Shown: positions 43,334 to 53,335 of the stretch, piece by piece | Layout of the letters: every line of letters starts with the position of its first letter | How positions within the stretch are numbered: position 1 is the stretch's first letter | Assembly (NCBI GenBank): GCA_963977525.1 | Contig: CAXBPC010000008.1 | Location: 77,212 to 141,211, forward strand | Direction: 5' to 3' | Source of the DNA: Ancylomarina sp963977525 | GTDB taxonomy: Bacteria; Bacteroidota; Bacteroidia; Bacteroidales; Marinifilaceae | DNA length: 64,000 bases | Translations under genes and position numbers: made by a program | The notes under the pieces: model-generated | Database searches by the model: none | What the model was told of the DNA's origin: nothing | The model's input: only the letters and a program-made list of their open reading frames with translations

Positions 43334-45931
43334 TTAATCTTCTAATACTTCCTTAACTTCCACTAAAGGACTCTCTTCACTAAATATTTCTACAACTTCT
43401 TGTTCACGAACCAAAGGCTCAATTTCTTTAATTTTAGCTACTTCATGAGTCGTCAAACGCTTTCCTCTGGCCTTGAATGATTTTATGGCAATAAAGTCTT
43501 CAGCATCGATTTTTTCAATAGGTCTATCAGCACTAGCCCCCTTAAATTTGATTTCAAATTGTGGGTACGTTGCATCTGACAAGCAGATTAACTTACTAGC
43601 TTTGTTATCTCCTATAAAGCCTTGTATTTTAGTACTACCATCCATCGTAAAACGCTTCAAGTAATAATACTCTTGATCTGCATCGAAGAAAATAGCAGTC
43701 CAAACCTTATTAACATCGAATTTCTCAATAACACTTATCTGATCGGAATAATGATTGCTCAGATCAAAGCTGCTTAGATAGAATGTATTGTTTCGAAGAA
43801 CAACAAGAATTTGATCTTCTCCAATAAACTCACCAATGAAATCACCACGTTTTTCTGTATTCAAGCGAAGAACATCAGGATCGAACCAGATCTTTCTTCC
43901 TCCAAGGGTCGATACACCTTCAGCTTTCAAGGTAATTTTCTGAACCGGCGTACGGCTTAAAATATTACCCATTGAAGCACGTCCCTTAATCATGAGATCA
44001 GCAAAGTCGTATTCAAAGTTTAATTTCTTAATACGACCTTGAGGCTTGAGAAGAACTCTAATAATTTCAGCTTCTCCATTAGGATTAGAACTGAAATAAG
44101 TGATTCTTGATCCAGGAGTTTCCTTGGTTAAATTGTATTCTTTATCGCGAGTTAATCCTGTTACATTAAATCGTTTTGCATAGACAACTCCTGCTTTTCC
44201 ATCGCGATAAATCACATTATAGATGGTTCGTTTATCATTTTTAAGGAATACGGCAATATGAATAATATTCTGTCCAATGAATAATTTATCTGTCACCTTA
44301 GTAATGAAATAAGTACCATCCTTACGGAAGATAATCACATCATCAATATCAGAACAATCACATAAATACTCATCCTTTTTAAGACTTGTACCTAAGAAAC
44401 CTTCGGCATAGTTTACGTAAAGTTTCTCATTAGCAACAACAACCTTACTAGCTACAATACTATCAAAGCTTCTAATATCGGTTTTACGCTCCTTGCCTTT
44501 TCCATACTTCTTTCTAATCGATTGGAAATATCGAATAGTAAAAGGTATAATATTGGCGATGTGAACTTTAATTTCCTCAATCTCATCTACGATAGACTGG
44601 ATATAATCCGTTGCCTTATTGATATCGAATTTAGAAATACGCTTAATTTTAATCTCAGTCAATCGAACAATATCCTCTTCAGTCACAGCTCGCATTAAAT
44701 GCTTAGTATGTGGCTTCAATCCAATATCAATAGTTTCAATTACAGATTCCCAAGTCTCACACTCTTCAATATCTCTATAGATTCTATTCTCAATAAAAAT
44801 GCGTTCAAGTGAAGCATAATGCCAAGCTTCCTCAAGTTCCGATTTGCGAATTTCAAGCTCAAGTTTTAATAAGTCAACGGTTTTATCAGCCGAGCGCTTT
44901 AAAATCTCTTGAACACCTATAAACCTAGGCACATCATCATCAACAACACAGGCATTAGGTGAAATTGAATATTCACAATCAGTAAAAGCGTACAGTGCAT
45001 CAATGGTTTTATCCGAAGAAATACCACTGGCGAGATGAATTAAAATTTCAACATCAGCGGCTGTATTATCATCAATCTTTTTAATCTTAATCTTTCCCTT
45101 ATCGTTAGCTTTGATAATCGATTCGATCAAAGTCGATGTTGTTTTCCCAAAAGGAATCTCAATTATTTTAAGGGTTTTATTATCAACCTTTTCAATACGC
45201 GCTCTAACCTTAACGGCACCTCCGCGTAAGCCATCATTGTATCGACTTACATCAACCATACCTGCAGTTGGAAAGTCTGGGTAAATCTCAAACTCTTCCC
45301 CCTTTAAATAGGCAATACAGGCTGCTATCAGCTCATTAAAATTATGAGGTAAAATTTTTGAGGCCAATCCTACAGCAATACCTTCGACCCCTTGCGCTAA
45401 AAGCAATGGGAACTTAACAGGTAAAGTTATTGGTTCTTTATTTCGACCATCGTAAGATTGTTTCCAATTGGTTGTTTTAGGATTAAATAGAACCTCTAAA
45501 GCAAATTTAGATAAACGTGCTTCGATATAACGAGGAGCAGCAGCAGAATCACCCGTTAGGATATTCCCCCAGTTTCCCTGCATATCTATCAACAATTCTT
45601 TCTGTCCCAACTGAACTAGAGCGTCTCCAATGGATGCATCACCGTGAGGGTGAAATTGCATCGTATTACCAATGATATTAGCTACCTTATTGTACCTACC
45701 ATCATCAAGTTTTTTCATTGAATGCAGAATCCTACGCTGCACCGGCTTTAAGCCATCATTCACATAAGGAACCGCACGTTCAAGAATTACATATGAAGCA
45801 TAATCTAAAAACCAATTCTCATACATCCCCGACAGATAGGTCACTTTTCGCAACGCTTCAGAGCCTTGCTCTTCCTTTTGATCGTCTCTTTCCTCAGGGG
45901 TTTCTAAACCGTTAGTCTCGTCGATACTCAT
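43334..45931 (-). CDS. parC: DNA topoisomerase IV subunit A
   Basis: An 865-residue type IIA topoisomerase breakage-reunion subunit. The QRRILHSM segment, QFHPHGDASI and the catalytic Tyr in AAPRYIEARLS (about residue 135) are present, with long helical and CTD regions after. Bacteroidota often annotate this as gyrase/topo IV A. Pairing with the adjacent parE-like gene and the lack of a GyrA-box-type CTD motif favour ParC. The N-terminus is strikingly acidic (EERDDQKEEQGSE). Confidence 0.92.
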   Translation of the reverse strand: MSIDETNGLETPEERDDQKEEQGSEALRKVTYLSGMYENWFLDYASYVILERAVPYVNDGLKPVQRRILHSMKKLDDGRYNKVANIIGNTMQFHPHGDASIGDALVQLGQKELLIDMQGNWGNILTGDSAAAPRYIEARLSKFALEVLFNPKTTNWKQSYDGRNKEPITLPVKFPLLLAQGVEGIAVGLASKILPHNFNELIAACIAYLKGEEFEIYPDFPTAGMVDVSRYNDGLRGGAVKVRARIEKVDNKTLKIIEIPFGKTTSTLIESIIKANDKGKIKIKKIDDNTAADVEILIHLASGISSDKTIDALYAFTDCEYSISPNACVVDDDVPRFIGVQEILKRSADKTVDLLKLELEIRKSELEEAWHYASLERIFIENRIYRDIEECETWESVIETIDIGLKPHTKHLMRAVTEEDIVRLTEIKIKRISKFDINKATDYIQSIVDEIEEIKVHIANIIPFTIRYFQSIRKKYGKGKERKTDIRSFDSIVASKVVVANEKLYVNYAEGFLGTSLKKDEYLCDCSDIDDVIIFRKDGTYFITKVTDKLFIGQNIIHIAVFLKNDKRTIYNVIYRDGKAGVVYAKRFNVTGLTRDKEYNLTKETPGSRITYFSSNPNGEAEIIRVLLKPQGRIKKLNFEYDFADLMIKGRASMGNILSRTPVQKITLKAEGVSTLGGRKIWFDPDVLRLNTEKRGDFIGEFIGEDQILVVLRNNTFYLSSFDLSNHYSDQISVIEKFDVNKVWTAIFFDADQEYYYLKRFTMDGSTKIQGFIGDNKASKLICLSDATYPQFEIKFKGASADRPIEKIDAEDFIAIKSFKARGKRLTTHEVAKIKEIEPLVREQEVVEIFSEESPLVEVKEVLED

Positions 45932-46017
45932 TGATATTCCGTTTTATTTCTGCTAGTCTAAAAAACTAGGATTTTGTTTTAATTATCTTATTTATTAACA
46001 ATCCTACATTTCAAGTA

Positions 46018-47856
46018 TTATCCGTTGATTTCGTCACGTTCAACATGCAAATTATCAATAATAAATTTTTGCCTATCAGGCGTATTCTTACCCATATAAT
46101 AAGAAAGCATATCTGGAACAGATTCTTCCTTTTTCATTAATACAGGATCTAATCGAATATCTTTCCCAATAAAATATTTGAATTCGTCAGGAGAGATCTC
46201 ACCCAAACCCTTAAATCGGGTAATCTCAGGATTAGCTCCTAAACGTTTCATTGCTCTCTCTTTTTCATCGTCAGAGTAACAATATTTTGTTGTTTTCTTG
46301 TTACGAACTCTGAACAAAGGTGTTTGTAATATATACAGATGACCACTTCTCACCACATCAGGAAAAAACTGAAGAAAGAAAGTAATCAACAACAATCGAA
46401 TATGCATACCATCGACATCGGCATCTGTAGCGATAATCACATTGTTGTAACGTAAACCTTCAAGACCATCCTCAATATTCAAGGCAGCTTGCAGAAGATT
46501 AAACTCCTCGTTTTCGTATACAATTTTCTTAGTGAGACCATATGTATTCAAAGGCTTACCCTTTAAACTAAACACAGCTTGTGTATTTACCGATCGTGAC
46601 TTTGTGATCGATCCACTTGCTGAATCTCCCTCGGTAATAAAAATACTGGTCTCTGATTTATTTTCGTGAGTCGAATTAAAATGAACTCGACAATCGCGAA
46701 GTTTCTTATTGTGTAAGTTCGCTTTCTTAGCTCGCTCTTTAGCTATCTTCTTGATACCCGAGATAGCTTTACGCTCTTTCTCCGATTCTAGAATTTTTCT
46801 ATAAATAGCATCCGCTACTTCTGGATTCTTGTGTAAATAGTTATCTAAATTAGATGTCACAAAATCCATTATGAAATTACGAACCGATGGACCATCAGGG
46901 CCGATATCTTTCGATCCTAATTTGGTTTTTGTCTGAGATTCGAAAACGGGCTCTTGTACCTTGATACTAATTGCTGCAATTATAGAAGTTCTGATATCAG
47001 AAATATCGAAATCCTTTTTATAAAAATCGCGAACAGCTTTTACAAGTGCTTCACGAAATGCTGCAAGATGCGTACCTCCTTGGGTGGTATGTTGACCGTT
47101 GACGAAAGAATAATATTCCTCACCATATTGATGTCCATGAGTCATAGCCAATTCGATATCTTCACCCTTTAGGTGAATAACCTCGTAAAGACTTTTACTG
47201 TTCATGTTCTCGTGCAACAAATCGAGTAGTCCATTCTTTGAAAAGAATTTCTTACCATTAAAATATATAGAAAGACCTGCGTTCAAATAAACGTAGTTCT
47301 TAAGCAATGACTCAATGTACTCGCTTATAAAACGATAATTGGAGAACATTTCCTGGTCGGGATGAAAAGTAATTCGAACCCCGTTCTTTTCTTCACTTGG
47401 CTTAATCTCATCTTCGCTTACCAATTCACCTCTGCAAAAAGAAGCTTTTTTGACTTCACCTTCACGGAACGATTCTACAATAAATTCATCTGAAAGTGCA
47501 TTTACAGCCTTAATACCGACTCCATTCAGACCTACAGATTTTTTAAACACTACAGAATCATATTTGGCGCCCGTATTCATTTTCGATGTCACGTCGATAA
47601 CTTTTCCTAAAGGAATACCACGCCCAGAATCTCGAATACAAACTGTACGATCAGTAATATCAACATAAATTGCTTTCCCAATCCCCATCGCAAATTCATC
47701 GATAGAGTTATCGATAACCTCTTTTATCAGGATATAAATACCATCGTCATGAGAAGAACCATCGCCTAACTTACCAATATACATACCGGGACGTTTACGA
47801 ATGTGCTCTTTCCAATCAAGTGTTCTAATTGAATCTTCTGAATATTTAGCTGTCAT
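46018..47856 (-). CDS. parE: DNA topoisomerase IV subunit B
   Basis: A 612-residue ATPase subunit of topoisomerase IV. GHKL motifs are RKRPGMYIGKLG, EVIDNSIDEF, IRDSGRGIP and GLNGVGIKAVNAL. The TOPRIM domain has ITEGDSASGS (near 408) and DADVDGMHIRLLL (near 481). It is slightly shorter than E. coli ParE. It lies 86 bp upstream of parC in the same direction and probably forms one operon with parC and aroK. Confidence 0.94.
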   Translation of the reverse strand: MTAKYSEDSIRTLDWKEHIRKRPGMYIGKLGDGSSHDDGIYILIKEVIDNSIDEFAMGIGKAIYVDITDRTVCIRDSGRGIPLGKVIDVTSKMNTGAKYDSVVFKKSVGLNGVGIKAVNALSDEFIVESFREGEVKKASFCRGELVSEDEIKPSEEKNGVRITFHPDQEMFSNYRFISEYIESLLKNYVYLNAGLSIYFNGKKFFSKNGLLDLLHENMNSKSLYEVIHLKGEDIELAMTHGHQYGEEYYSFVNGQHTTQGGTHLAAFREALVKAVRDFYKKDFDISDIRTSIIAAISIKVQEPVFESQTKTKLGSKDIGPDGPSVRNFIMDFVTSNLDNYLHKNPEVADAIYRKILESEKERKAISGIKKIAKERAKKANLHNKKLRDCRVHFNSTHENKSETSIFITEGDSASGSITKSRSVNTQAVFSLKGKPLNTYGLTKKIVYENEEFNLLQAALNIEDGLEGLRYNNVIIATDADVDGMHIRLLLITFFLQFFPDVVRSGHLYILQTPLFRVRNKKTTKYCYSDDEKERAMKRLGANPEITRFKGLGEISPDEFKYFIGKDIRLDPVLMKKEESVPDMLSYYMGKNTPDRQKFIIDNLHVERDEING

Positions 47857-48222
47857 TTATTGCTGCGCTCAAAGTGTTAACAAATAAAAGGCTTTTGATT
47901 ATCAAGAACCTCAGCGATGAAGAGTAGGCTTGAAAAGTGAATCAGCTTAAGAATAACCTACACTCCGAATAGACCGATTGAACATGAATTAGTACCTCTT
48001 CGAGATATTTTTGAGATCAAAATAATTCGAGAAAAATCGGCCACCCACAAATATAGCTAAAAGTATGACTTATCCGAAAGTAGTTTATCAACAGCTCATA
48101 AATTGGAAACTATATAAAGAGCATTAAACATGTACAAACATTGACACGCAGAACTGCACCCTTTAAACCTAGGCTGTTAAGAAATAGATTTTATGAAACA
48201 TAAATTAGAAAGAGACACTATT
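47857..48222. other. Gene-free stretch upstream of parE
   Basis: 366 bp between parE (starting here on the minus strand) and the PAP2 gene. I see no ORF, RNA, strong hairpin or consensus promoter; it presumably holds the parE promoter. Confidence 0.5.
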
Positions 48223-48912
48223 TTAAAAGAAGCCTAATTTCAGCAACTTGATGATTACAAATGCAATAGTAATCATCTCTAAAGCAACTACTGCAATCAA
48301 AACACCTGCATCGGAATTCCCCAACACCTGCTTAAAACGAGCAAATTGCTTCTGAGGGTACAAACGAGCTACCCACCAGCGTGTTATTCTATTAAAGAAA
48401 TAACCAAGGCCTAGACCTAAAGCTATTCCACCTAAAATATCTCCAGGATAATGAAGCCCTAAATACAATCGTGTATAAACAATTAACAATGACCAAATTG
48501 TAATAAATAGAGTATAAATATTATTCTTAAAGAGCTTTGAGGTATAAATTGCAAATGCAAAAACAACTGTAGCGTGAGAAGATACAAAACCAAACTTATC
48601 ACCAGCATACATCTTCACCAAATTTACGATGTCAAATAAAGCAGGTTCATGACTTGGTCGCAAGCGCTGCAATATATTTTTAAAGAGGTAAGTTGAAATT
48701 AAATTGCTAAATAAAATTAGTAGAGAAAGTCCTATTAGCCACCACCAAGCTTCTTTTCCTTTATACTTAAATATCTGATAAGCAGTAAGAATATAGAATG
48801 GGATCCAAAACTCAATCCGAGTAAAAAACATCATTATAGTATCCCAAAATGGACTGTGTGAAGAATTGAACCAAATTAGAAGTTCTTTATCAAGCTGAAG
48901 TAAGGTTTCCAT
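48223..48912 (-). CDS. PAP2 family phosphatase (undecaprenyl-diphosphatase-like)
   Basis: A 229-residue membrane protein with about six hydrophobic segments and the three PAP2 motifs. These are KNILQRLRP (K-x6-RP), a variant VSSHA for PSGH, and TRLYLGLHYPGD for SR-x5-H-x3-D. The start is the ATG at 48912 (METLLQLDKELLIWFNSSHSPFWD), which is typical of the family. The open extension to 49014 is hydrophobic and not family-like. It probably dephosphorylates undecaprenyl pyrophosphate or a lipid phosphate in the periplasm; the substrate is inferred. It lies downstream of obgE. Confidence 0.87.
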   Translation of the reverse strand: METLLQLDKELLIWFNSSHSPFWDTIMMFFTRIEFWIPFYILTAYQIFKYKGKEAWWWLIGLSLLILFSNLISTYLFKNILQRLRPSHEPALFDIVNLVKMYAGDKFGFVSSHATVVFAFAIYTSKLFKNNIYTLFITIWSLLIVYTRLYLGLHYPGDILGGIALGLGLGYFFNRITRWWVARLYPQKQFARFKQVLGNSDAGVLIAVVALEMITIAFVIIKLLKLGFF

Positions 48913-49079
48913 AACGAGTTTATAAGTATGAATAGGACAATATGACAACGTAAGGGCACTCAAAATTATTGCATCAATAATAAAAGAGCAATAAGGCAAG
49001 AAGTTTTTAAGCAAAAAAAATAGGCTTGGTCAATGCCAAGCCTAAATCAGAAATCAAGTTTCTTATATATCTACTAAGC

Positions 49080-50087
49080 TTACTCAGCTAAAGCATTATC
49101 TTCATTAATAGCCTTCCAAAGCATATCTTTCAACTCAACAAGACCTTGCTGAGCAACTGAAGAAATAAAGGTACATGGGATATCTGGTAGATCTAGACGA
49201 ATCTCGTCTTTCAATTCCTCATCCAACATGTCAGACTTCGTAATAGCTAGCAAACGCTTTTTATCTAATAATTCAGGATTGAACTGTTTCAGCTCATTCA
49301 AGAGAATTTTGTATTCATTATGAATGTCATTACTATCAGCTGCAACCATAAACAGGAGAACTGAGTTTCGCTCAATATGACGTAAGAAACGCAGACCTAA
49401 GCCACGACCTTCATGTGCTCCCTCAATGATTCCAGGGATATCCGCCATTACAAATGATTTATTATCGCGATACCCAACAATACCTAAATTAGGAACTAGA
49501 GTCGTAAATGGATAATCAGCAATTTTTGGTTTTGCAGCAGAAACTACAGATAGTAAAGTTGATTTTCCAACACTTGGAAAGCCTACCAAACCAACATCAG
49601 CTAAACACTTAAGTTCCAAAATAACAACACGCTCAATACGTTCTTCGCCTTGCTGAGCATATCGAGGTGTTTGATTGGTTGAAGAACGGAAGTTCCAGTT
49701 ACCTAGACCACCACGTCCACCTTTTACTAAAACTTTGGTTTCGCCATCATCAGTCACATCAAAAATGACTTCACCTGTTTCAGCATCACGAGCCACAGTT
49801 CCCAATGGTACTTCGATAACCTCATCAGCACCTTCGAATCCTGTACTTCTACTTTGTCCACCAGAACCACCATCTTTACCGAACACGTGTCGGCTAAAAC
49901 GTAGATGGATCAATGTCCAAAGTTGTTTATTGGCTCTGATAATAATATGACCTCCACGACCACCATCACCACCATCAGGTCCACCTTTCATAGTTAACTT
50001 ATCACGGTGAAGGTGAGCCGATCCTGGGCCACCAGCTCCGGAACGACAAAATATTTTAACGTAATCTACGAAATTAGATCCAGCCAT
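49080..50087 (-). CDS. obgE: GTPase Obg
   Basis: A ribosome-associated GTPase of 335 residues. The Gly-rich Obg domain occupies about 1-158 (GPDGGDGGRGGHI, GKDGGSGGQ, KGGRGGLGN). The G domain has G1 GFPSVGKST near 169, G2/switch YPFTTLVPNLG, G3 DIPGIIEGA and a G4-like TKSD. It lacks the C-terminal OCT extension. It is downstream of adk and hpt in one minus-strand run. Confidence 0.96.
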   Translation of the reverse strand: MAGSNFVDYVKIFCRSGAGGPGSAHLHRDKLTMKGGPDGGDGGRGGHIIIRANKQLWTLIHLRFSRHVFGKDGGSGGQSRSTGFEGADEVIEVPLGTVARDAETGEVIFDVTDDGETKVLVKGGRGGLGNWNFRSSTNQTPRYAQQGEERIERVVILELKCLADVGLVGFPSVGKSTLLSVVSAAKPKIADYPFTTLVPNLGIVGYRDNKSFVMADIPGIIEGAHEGRGLGLRFLRHIERNSVLLFMVAADSNDIHNEYKILLNELKQFNPELLDKKRLLAITKSDMLDEELKDEIRLDLPDIPCTFISSVAQQGLVELKDMLWKAINEDNALAE

Positions 50088-50190
50088 CTTGTGTTATTTT
50101 TTAGCCTTAATTAGAACAAACCATAGGCTATGAGTGAAATACAACACATGCAGAATGGCACGAGCTGTATCTTTAAAAATTCATCGCTCT

Positions 50191-50790
50191 TTATACGATA
50201 TTAAGCTCCTTATTTGAACAAGCTTTCTCAATTAGAACGGCTATTCTTTCTGAAACCTCAGAGAATGATCCCATACCATCAATGGTAAAATAGAGATCTT
50301 GTTTTTTATAATAATCAGCAATTGGAGCTGTTACGTCATCGTATATTCTCAAACGCTTGACAATAACTTCTCTCCCACTATCATCAGGTCGCCCTGAAGA
50401 TTCACCTCTCTTTAGTAATCGCTGAATCAGAATTTCTTCATCAACTTTAAGTTCAATTACTAAATCGACATTACCTTGTCTTTCAGCTAGCATATCAGCA
50501 AAATTATCTGTTTGACCGATATGTCGAGGAATGCCGTCATAAACAATACCTCTAGCTTTAGAATTTTGATCTAAAAATTTTTCTACGATTCGATAAGCCA
50601 ATTTATCTGGAAAGAAATTCCCTCCATCAATTAACCTTTTAGCTTCTAAACCTTCGGGTGTTGCAAGTTTTATTTCTTCTCGACACACATCACCAGTAGA
50701 TAAGTGAATCAAGTTGAATCTTTCTTGCAATAATTTAGACTGAGTACCTTTCCCAGAACCTGGAGGCCCAAACATGATGATATTCACCAT
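50191..50790 (-). CDS. adk: Adenylate kinase
   Basis: Interconverts ATP+AMP and 2 ADP. The 199-residue protein has the P-loop GPPGSGKGT at 8-16, LSTGDVCREE, DGIPRHIGQ (a variant of DGFPR) and the short-lid RGESSGRPDD. It lacks a zinc lid, as usual for the short type. The start is the ATG at 50790 (MVNIIMFGPPGSGKG); an 8-codon extension is open but not family-like. It lies between hpt and obgE. Confidence 0.95.
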   Translation of the reverse strand: MVNIIMFGPPGSGKGTQSKLLQERFNLIHLSTGDVCREEIKLATPEGLEAKRLIDGGNFFPDKLAYRIVEKFLDQNSKARGIVYDGIPRHIGQTDNFADMLAERQGNVDLVIELKVDEEILIQRLLKRGESSGRPDDSGREVIVKRLRIYDDVTAPIADYYKKQDLYFTIDGMGSFSEVSERIAVLIEKACSNKELNIV

Positions 50791-50883
50791 AGAACTTTTC
50801 TGAAATAAAATCAATTATATTGCAAGTGCCTATAAAGCTTATCTAATCCCTTAGACAAATCAATTTTACACGCTCAAATACAA

Positions 50884-51423
50884 TTAGTCGATAACTGTAT
50901 AAATATCTGGAAGATTTCTACCAATACCATCGTAATCTAAACCACGACCTACAATAAAATCATTTGGAATATCAAGACCAACATAGTCAATCTGCACATC
51001 ACGCTTCAAAGCATCAGGCTTAAACAACATAGTTGCTACAAAAACATCTTTAGGCTTGTATTCAGCAATTTGTATCAAAGTGTTTTCCATTGTAATTCCT
51101 GTATCGATAATATCTTCAAGAATAACAACTGTGCGATCTTTAAGATCTTCAGTAAAACCCATCAATTTCTTAACTTTACCTGTAGTTCCCATACCATCGT
51201 ATGAAGTTAAACGCATGAAAGTAATTTCAGCATTTTCCACAGTTATCAGCTTCATCAAATCTGATGCAAACATGAATGATCCATTAAGAATACAAATAAA
51301 CATAGGATTTTTTCCAGCCAAATCCTTATTCATCTTTTCTGCCATTTCTGCAATAGCATTATCAATCTTCTCAGCTGGGATAGATATCCTAAACTCTCTA
51401 TCAAGAACTTTTACAGTCTTCAT
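50884..51423 (-). CDS. hpt: Hypoxanthine phosphoribosyltransferase
   Basis: A purine salvage enzyme of 179 residues. The PRPP-binding motif VVILEDIIDTGITMENTL is near residue 104, with the flexible-loop segment RLTSYDGMGTTGKV before it and FIVGRGLDYDGIGRNLP near the end. It is the first gene of the hpt-adk-obgE-PAP2 run. The 51424-51830 gap is shared with divergent purE. Confidence 0.94.
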   Translation of the reverse strand: MKTVKVLDREFRISIPAEKIDNAIAEMAEKMNKDLAGKNPMFICILNGSFMFASDLMKLITVENAEITFMRLTSYDGMGTTGKVKKLMGFTEDLKDRTVVILEDIIDTGITMENTLIQIAEYKPKDVFVATMLFKPDALKRDVQIDYVGLDIPNDFIVGRGLDYDGIGRNLPDIYTVID

Positions 51424-51709
51424 CTGTCAATAATTTTATTTGCCTTCCCAACAACATAGGAAAGAATTCGCCTCGTTAAATTCCAAATGGAGGTCAACTA
51501 ATGTTTCCCTTTGGTAATTTTTTTTTGATTTTATTTTAAGTAAACCATGAAATCCCCTTAAAGAAAATCAACGTTCTATATCCTCATTTCAATTAACAAC
51601 TGTTTATGACAAAACAAATTGGCTACTATAACGCAGTCAAGATAAGGCACATAAAGAATAAAAAAAAAGTTCTAAATCCATAATGTAACATCCATATATT
51701 TTTTCCATT

Positions 51710-51740
51710 TTTGCCTCAAACAAAAGCAACCATATGTTTG
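51710..51740 (+). promoter_or_regulatory. Bacteroidota-type promoter of purE
   Basis: TTTG (51710-51713) and TATGTTTG (51733-51740) are separated by exactly 19 bp, a full match to -33/-7 consensus. The leader would be about 85 nt. No purine riboswitch was seen in it. The rest of the 407-bp gap shows nothing else. Confidence 0.75.
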
Positions 51741-51830
51741 TTGATCATATAGAACTAAAACAATTCTTACTTGGCGACAAAAGTACAATTTTTTGTTATT
51801 AATTTTATAAATCCACCAATATAAAACACG

Positions 51831-52334
51831 ATGAAAGCGAAAGTTAGTATTATCATGGGAAGTACTTCTGATCTTCCAGTTATGGAAAAGGCGGCCCAAA
51901 TTTTGAACGATTTTAAAATTCCATTCGAGATTAATGCCTTATCTGCACACCGTACACCTGAAGAGGTTGAAGTTTTTGCAAAAGGTGCAATGGATAATGG
52001 AATAAAAGTAATTATTGCTGGCGCTGGAATGGCAGCTCACCTTCCTGGTGTTATTGCAGCTATGACTCCACTTCCAGTTATTGGTGTACCAATTAAAGCT
52101 AGCCTTGACGGGATGGACGCTTTACTTGCTATTGCGCAAATGCCTCCTGGAATCCCTGTAGCTACTGTTGCTATTAATGGCGCAATGAATGCAGGTATTT
52201 TAGCGGCTCAGATTATCGCTTCTGGCGACGAAGAGCTTCAAGTAGAAGTAATCAAATTCAAAGAAAGTCTTAAGCAGAAAATCGTTAAAGCAAACGAAGA
52301 CCTTGCTACAGTAAAATATGAGTATCGCGTTTGA
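51831..52334 (+). CDS. purE: N5-carboxyaminoimidazole ribonucleotide mutase
   Basis: Class I PurE of 167 residues, in purine synthesis. The core is GSTSDLPVM, the substrate loop SAHRTPEEV, AGAGMAAHLPGV and GVPIKASLDGMDALL. Catalytic Ser and His are in place. It is monocistronic with its own promoter and terminator. It is divergent from hpt, so purine salvage and synthesis genes share one control region. Confidence 0.96.
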   Translation: MKAKVSIIMGSTSDLPVMEKAAQILNDFKIPFEINALSAHRTPEEVEVFAKGAMDNGIKVIIAGAGMAAHLPGVIAAMTPLPVIGVPIKASLDGMDALLAIAQMPPGIPVATVAINGAMNAGILAAQIIASGDEELQVEVIKFKESLKQKIVKANEDLATVKYEYRV

Positions 52335-52376
52335 GAATAAACTTCTCAATCAATAATATAGATGCATTCTTTAAAA

Positions 52377-52413
52377 AACCGTAAAGTGAGATCCCTCATT
52401 TTACGGTTTTTTT
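52377..52413 (+). terminator. Terminator of purE
   Basis: A 14-bp stem (AACCGTAAAGTGAG / CTCATTTTACGGTT, one G-U pair; 52377-52390, 52395-52408), 4-nt loop, then a T-run. Confidence 0.92.
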
Positions 52414-52510
52414 ATGCTTATAAAATTGAAAAACATAAAAAACCTCAATGATTATTTGACATATTAATAATTCTATATTAACTTCATGATCGATTATTAA
52501 AATCCTCGCA

Positions 52511-53326
52511 ATGAAATCGATCATTCCAATACTATTACTGCTGTTCATATCAAAATTGAGTTCTGCTTCCTCCGACAATCATACAGCTGGAGCTCGGTCG
52601 AATGCCATGGCAAAAGCATCAGTTGCTTCAATTGATATATGGGGCAATTATAACAACCAGGCTACATTAGCAAAACTCAAAAAAATACAATTTGGAGTTT
52701 TTTACGAAAACAGGTTTCAACTCGAAGATATAAGCACAAAAGCAATAGCTTTTTATTACCCTACAAAACTTGGCGGTTTTAACCTTAATTACTCACAGTT
52801 TGGTTCTGATTTATATAAAGAGCGTAAGATAGGCTTAGGCTACTCAAAAGCTTTAGGTGAGCACTTGTGGGCAAGTGTTCAGCTCAACCAAGTGCGTGTA
52901 AAACTAAATCAAGTTTACGGAGAACAGAGCAAGTATAACTTTGAAATTGGTTTGTTGGCTGAGATATTCTCAGACTTCTATTTAGGATTCCATATTTTCA
53001 ATCCAAGTCAAGAGAAATTTGAAACCATGTATTTTGATGAAGCAATTCCAACTATTGCTCGCTTTGGTTTCTCTTGGCATTTATCTAAGGAAACAATACT
53101 CAACACAGAAGTTGAAAAAGATTTTGATAGCGATATTCGTGTGAAATTTGGCATAGAACACCAATTCGTCGAGAATCTCCATATTCGGTTAGGCGTTTCG
53201 AATCATCCAAACCAAATCAGTTTTGGATTAGGCTATCAATACAAAATTGTAAAAATGAATCTAGCCTACTCTAAACATCAAAGTTTGGGCTATACTCCCT
53301 CTTTCGATCTCAATATTTCATTCTAA
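52511..53326 (+). CDS. Outer-membrane beta-barrel protein, PorV/PorQ-like
   Basis: A 271-residue exported protein with a signal peptide (MKSIIPILLLLFISKLSSAS). The mature start AGARSNAMAKASVAS, then IWGNYNNQATLAKL, resembles the opening of PorV/PorQ-type and FadL-like barrels (GAR..GMGGASVA...NNPA). Alternating aromatic strands follow, ending in aromatic Phe (SFDLNISF), the typical barrel C-terminus. PorV/PorQ are T9SS parts, but this could be a paralog. It is 9 bp upstream of the next gene and likely co-transcribed. Confidence 0.75.
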   Translation: MKSIIPILLLLFISKLSSASSDNHTAGARSNAMAKASVASIDIWGNYNNQATLAKLKKIQFGVFYENRFQLEDISTKAIAFYYPTKLGGFNLNYSQFGSDLYKERKIGLGYSKALGEHLWASVQLNQVRVKLNQVYGEQSKYNFEIGLLAEIFSDFYLGFHIFNPSQEKFETMYFDEAIPTIARFGFSWHLSKETILNTEVEKDFDSDIRVKFGIEHQFVENLHIRLGVSNHPNQISFGLGYQYKIVKMNLAYSKHQSLGYTPSFDLNISF

Positions 53327-53335
53327 GTTTTAGCT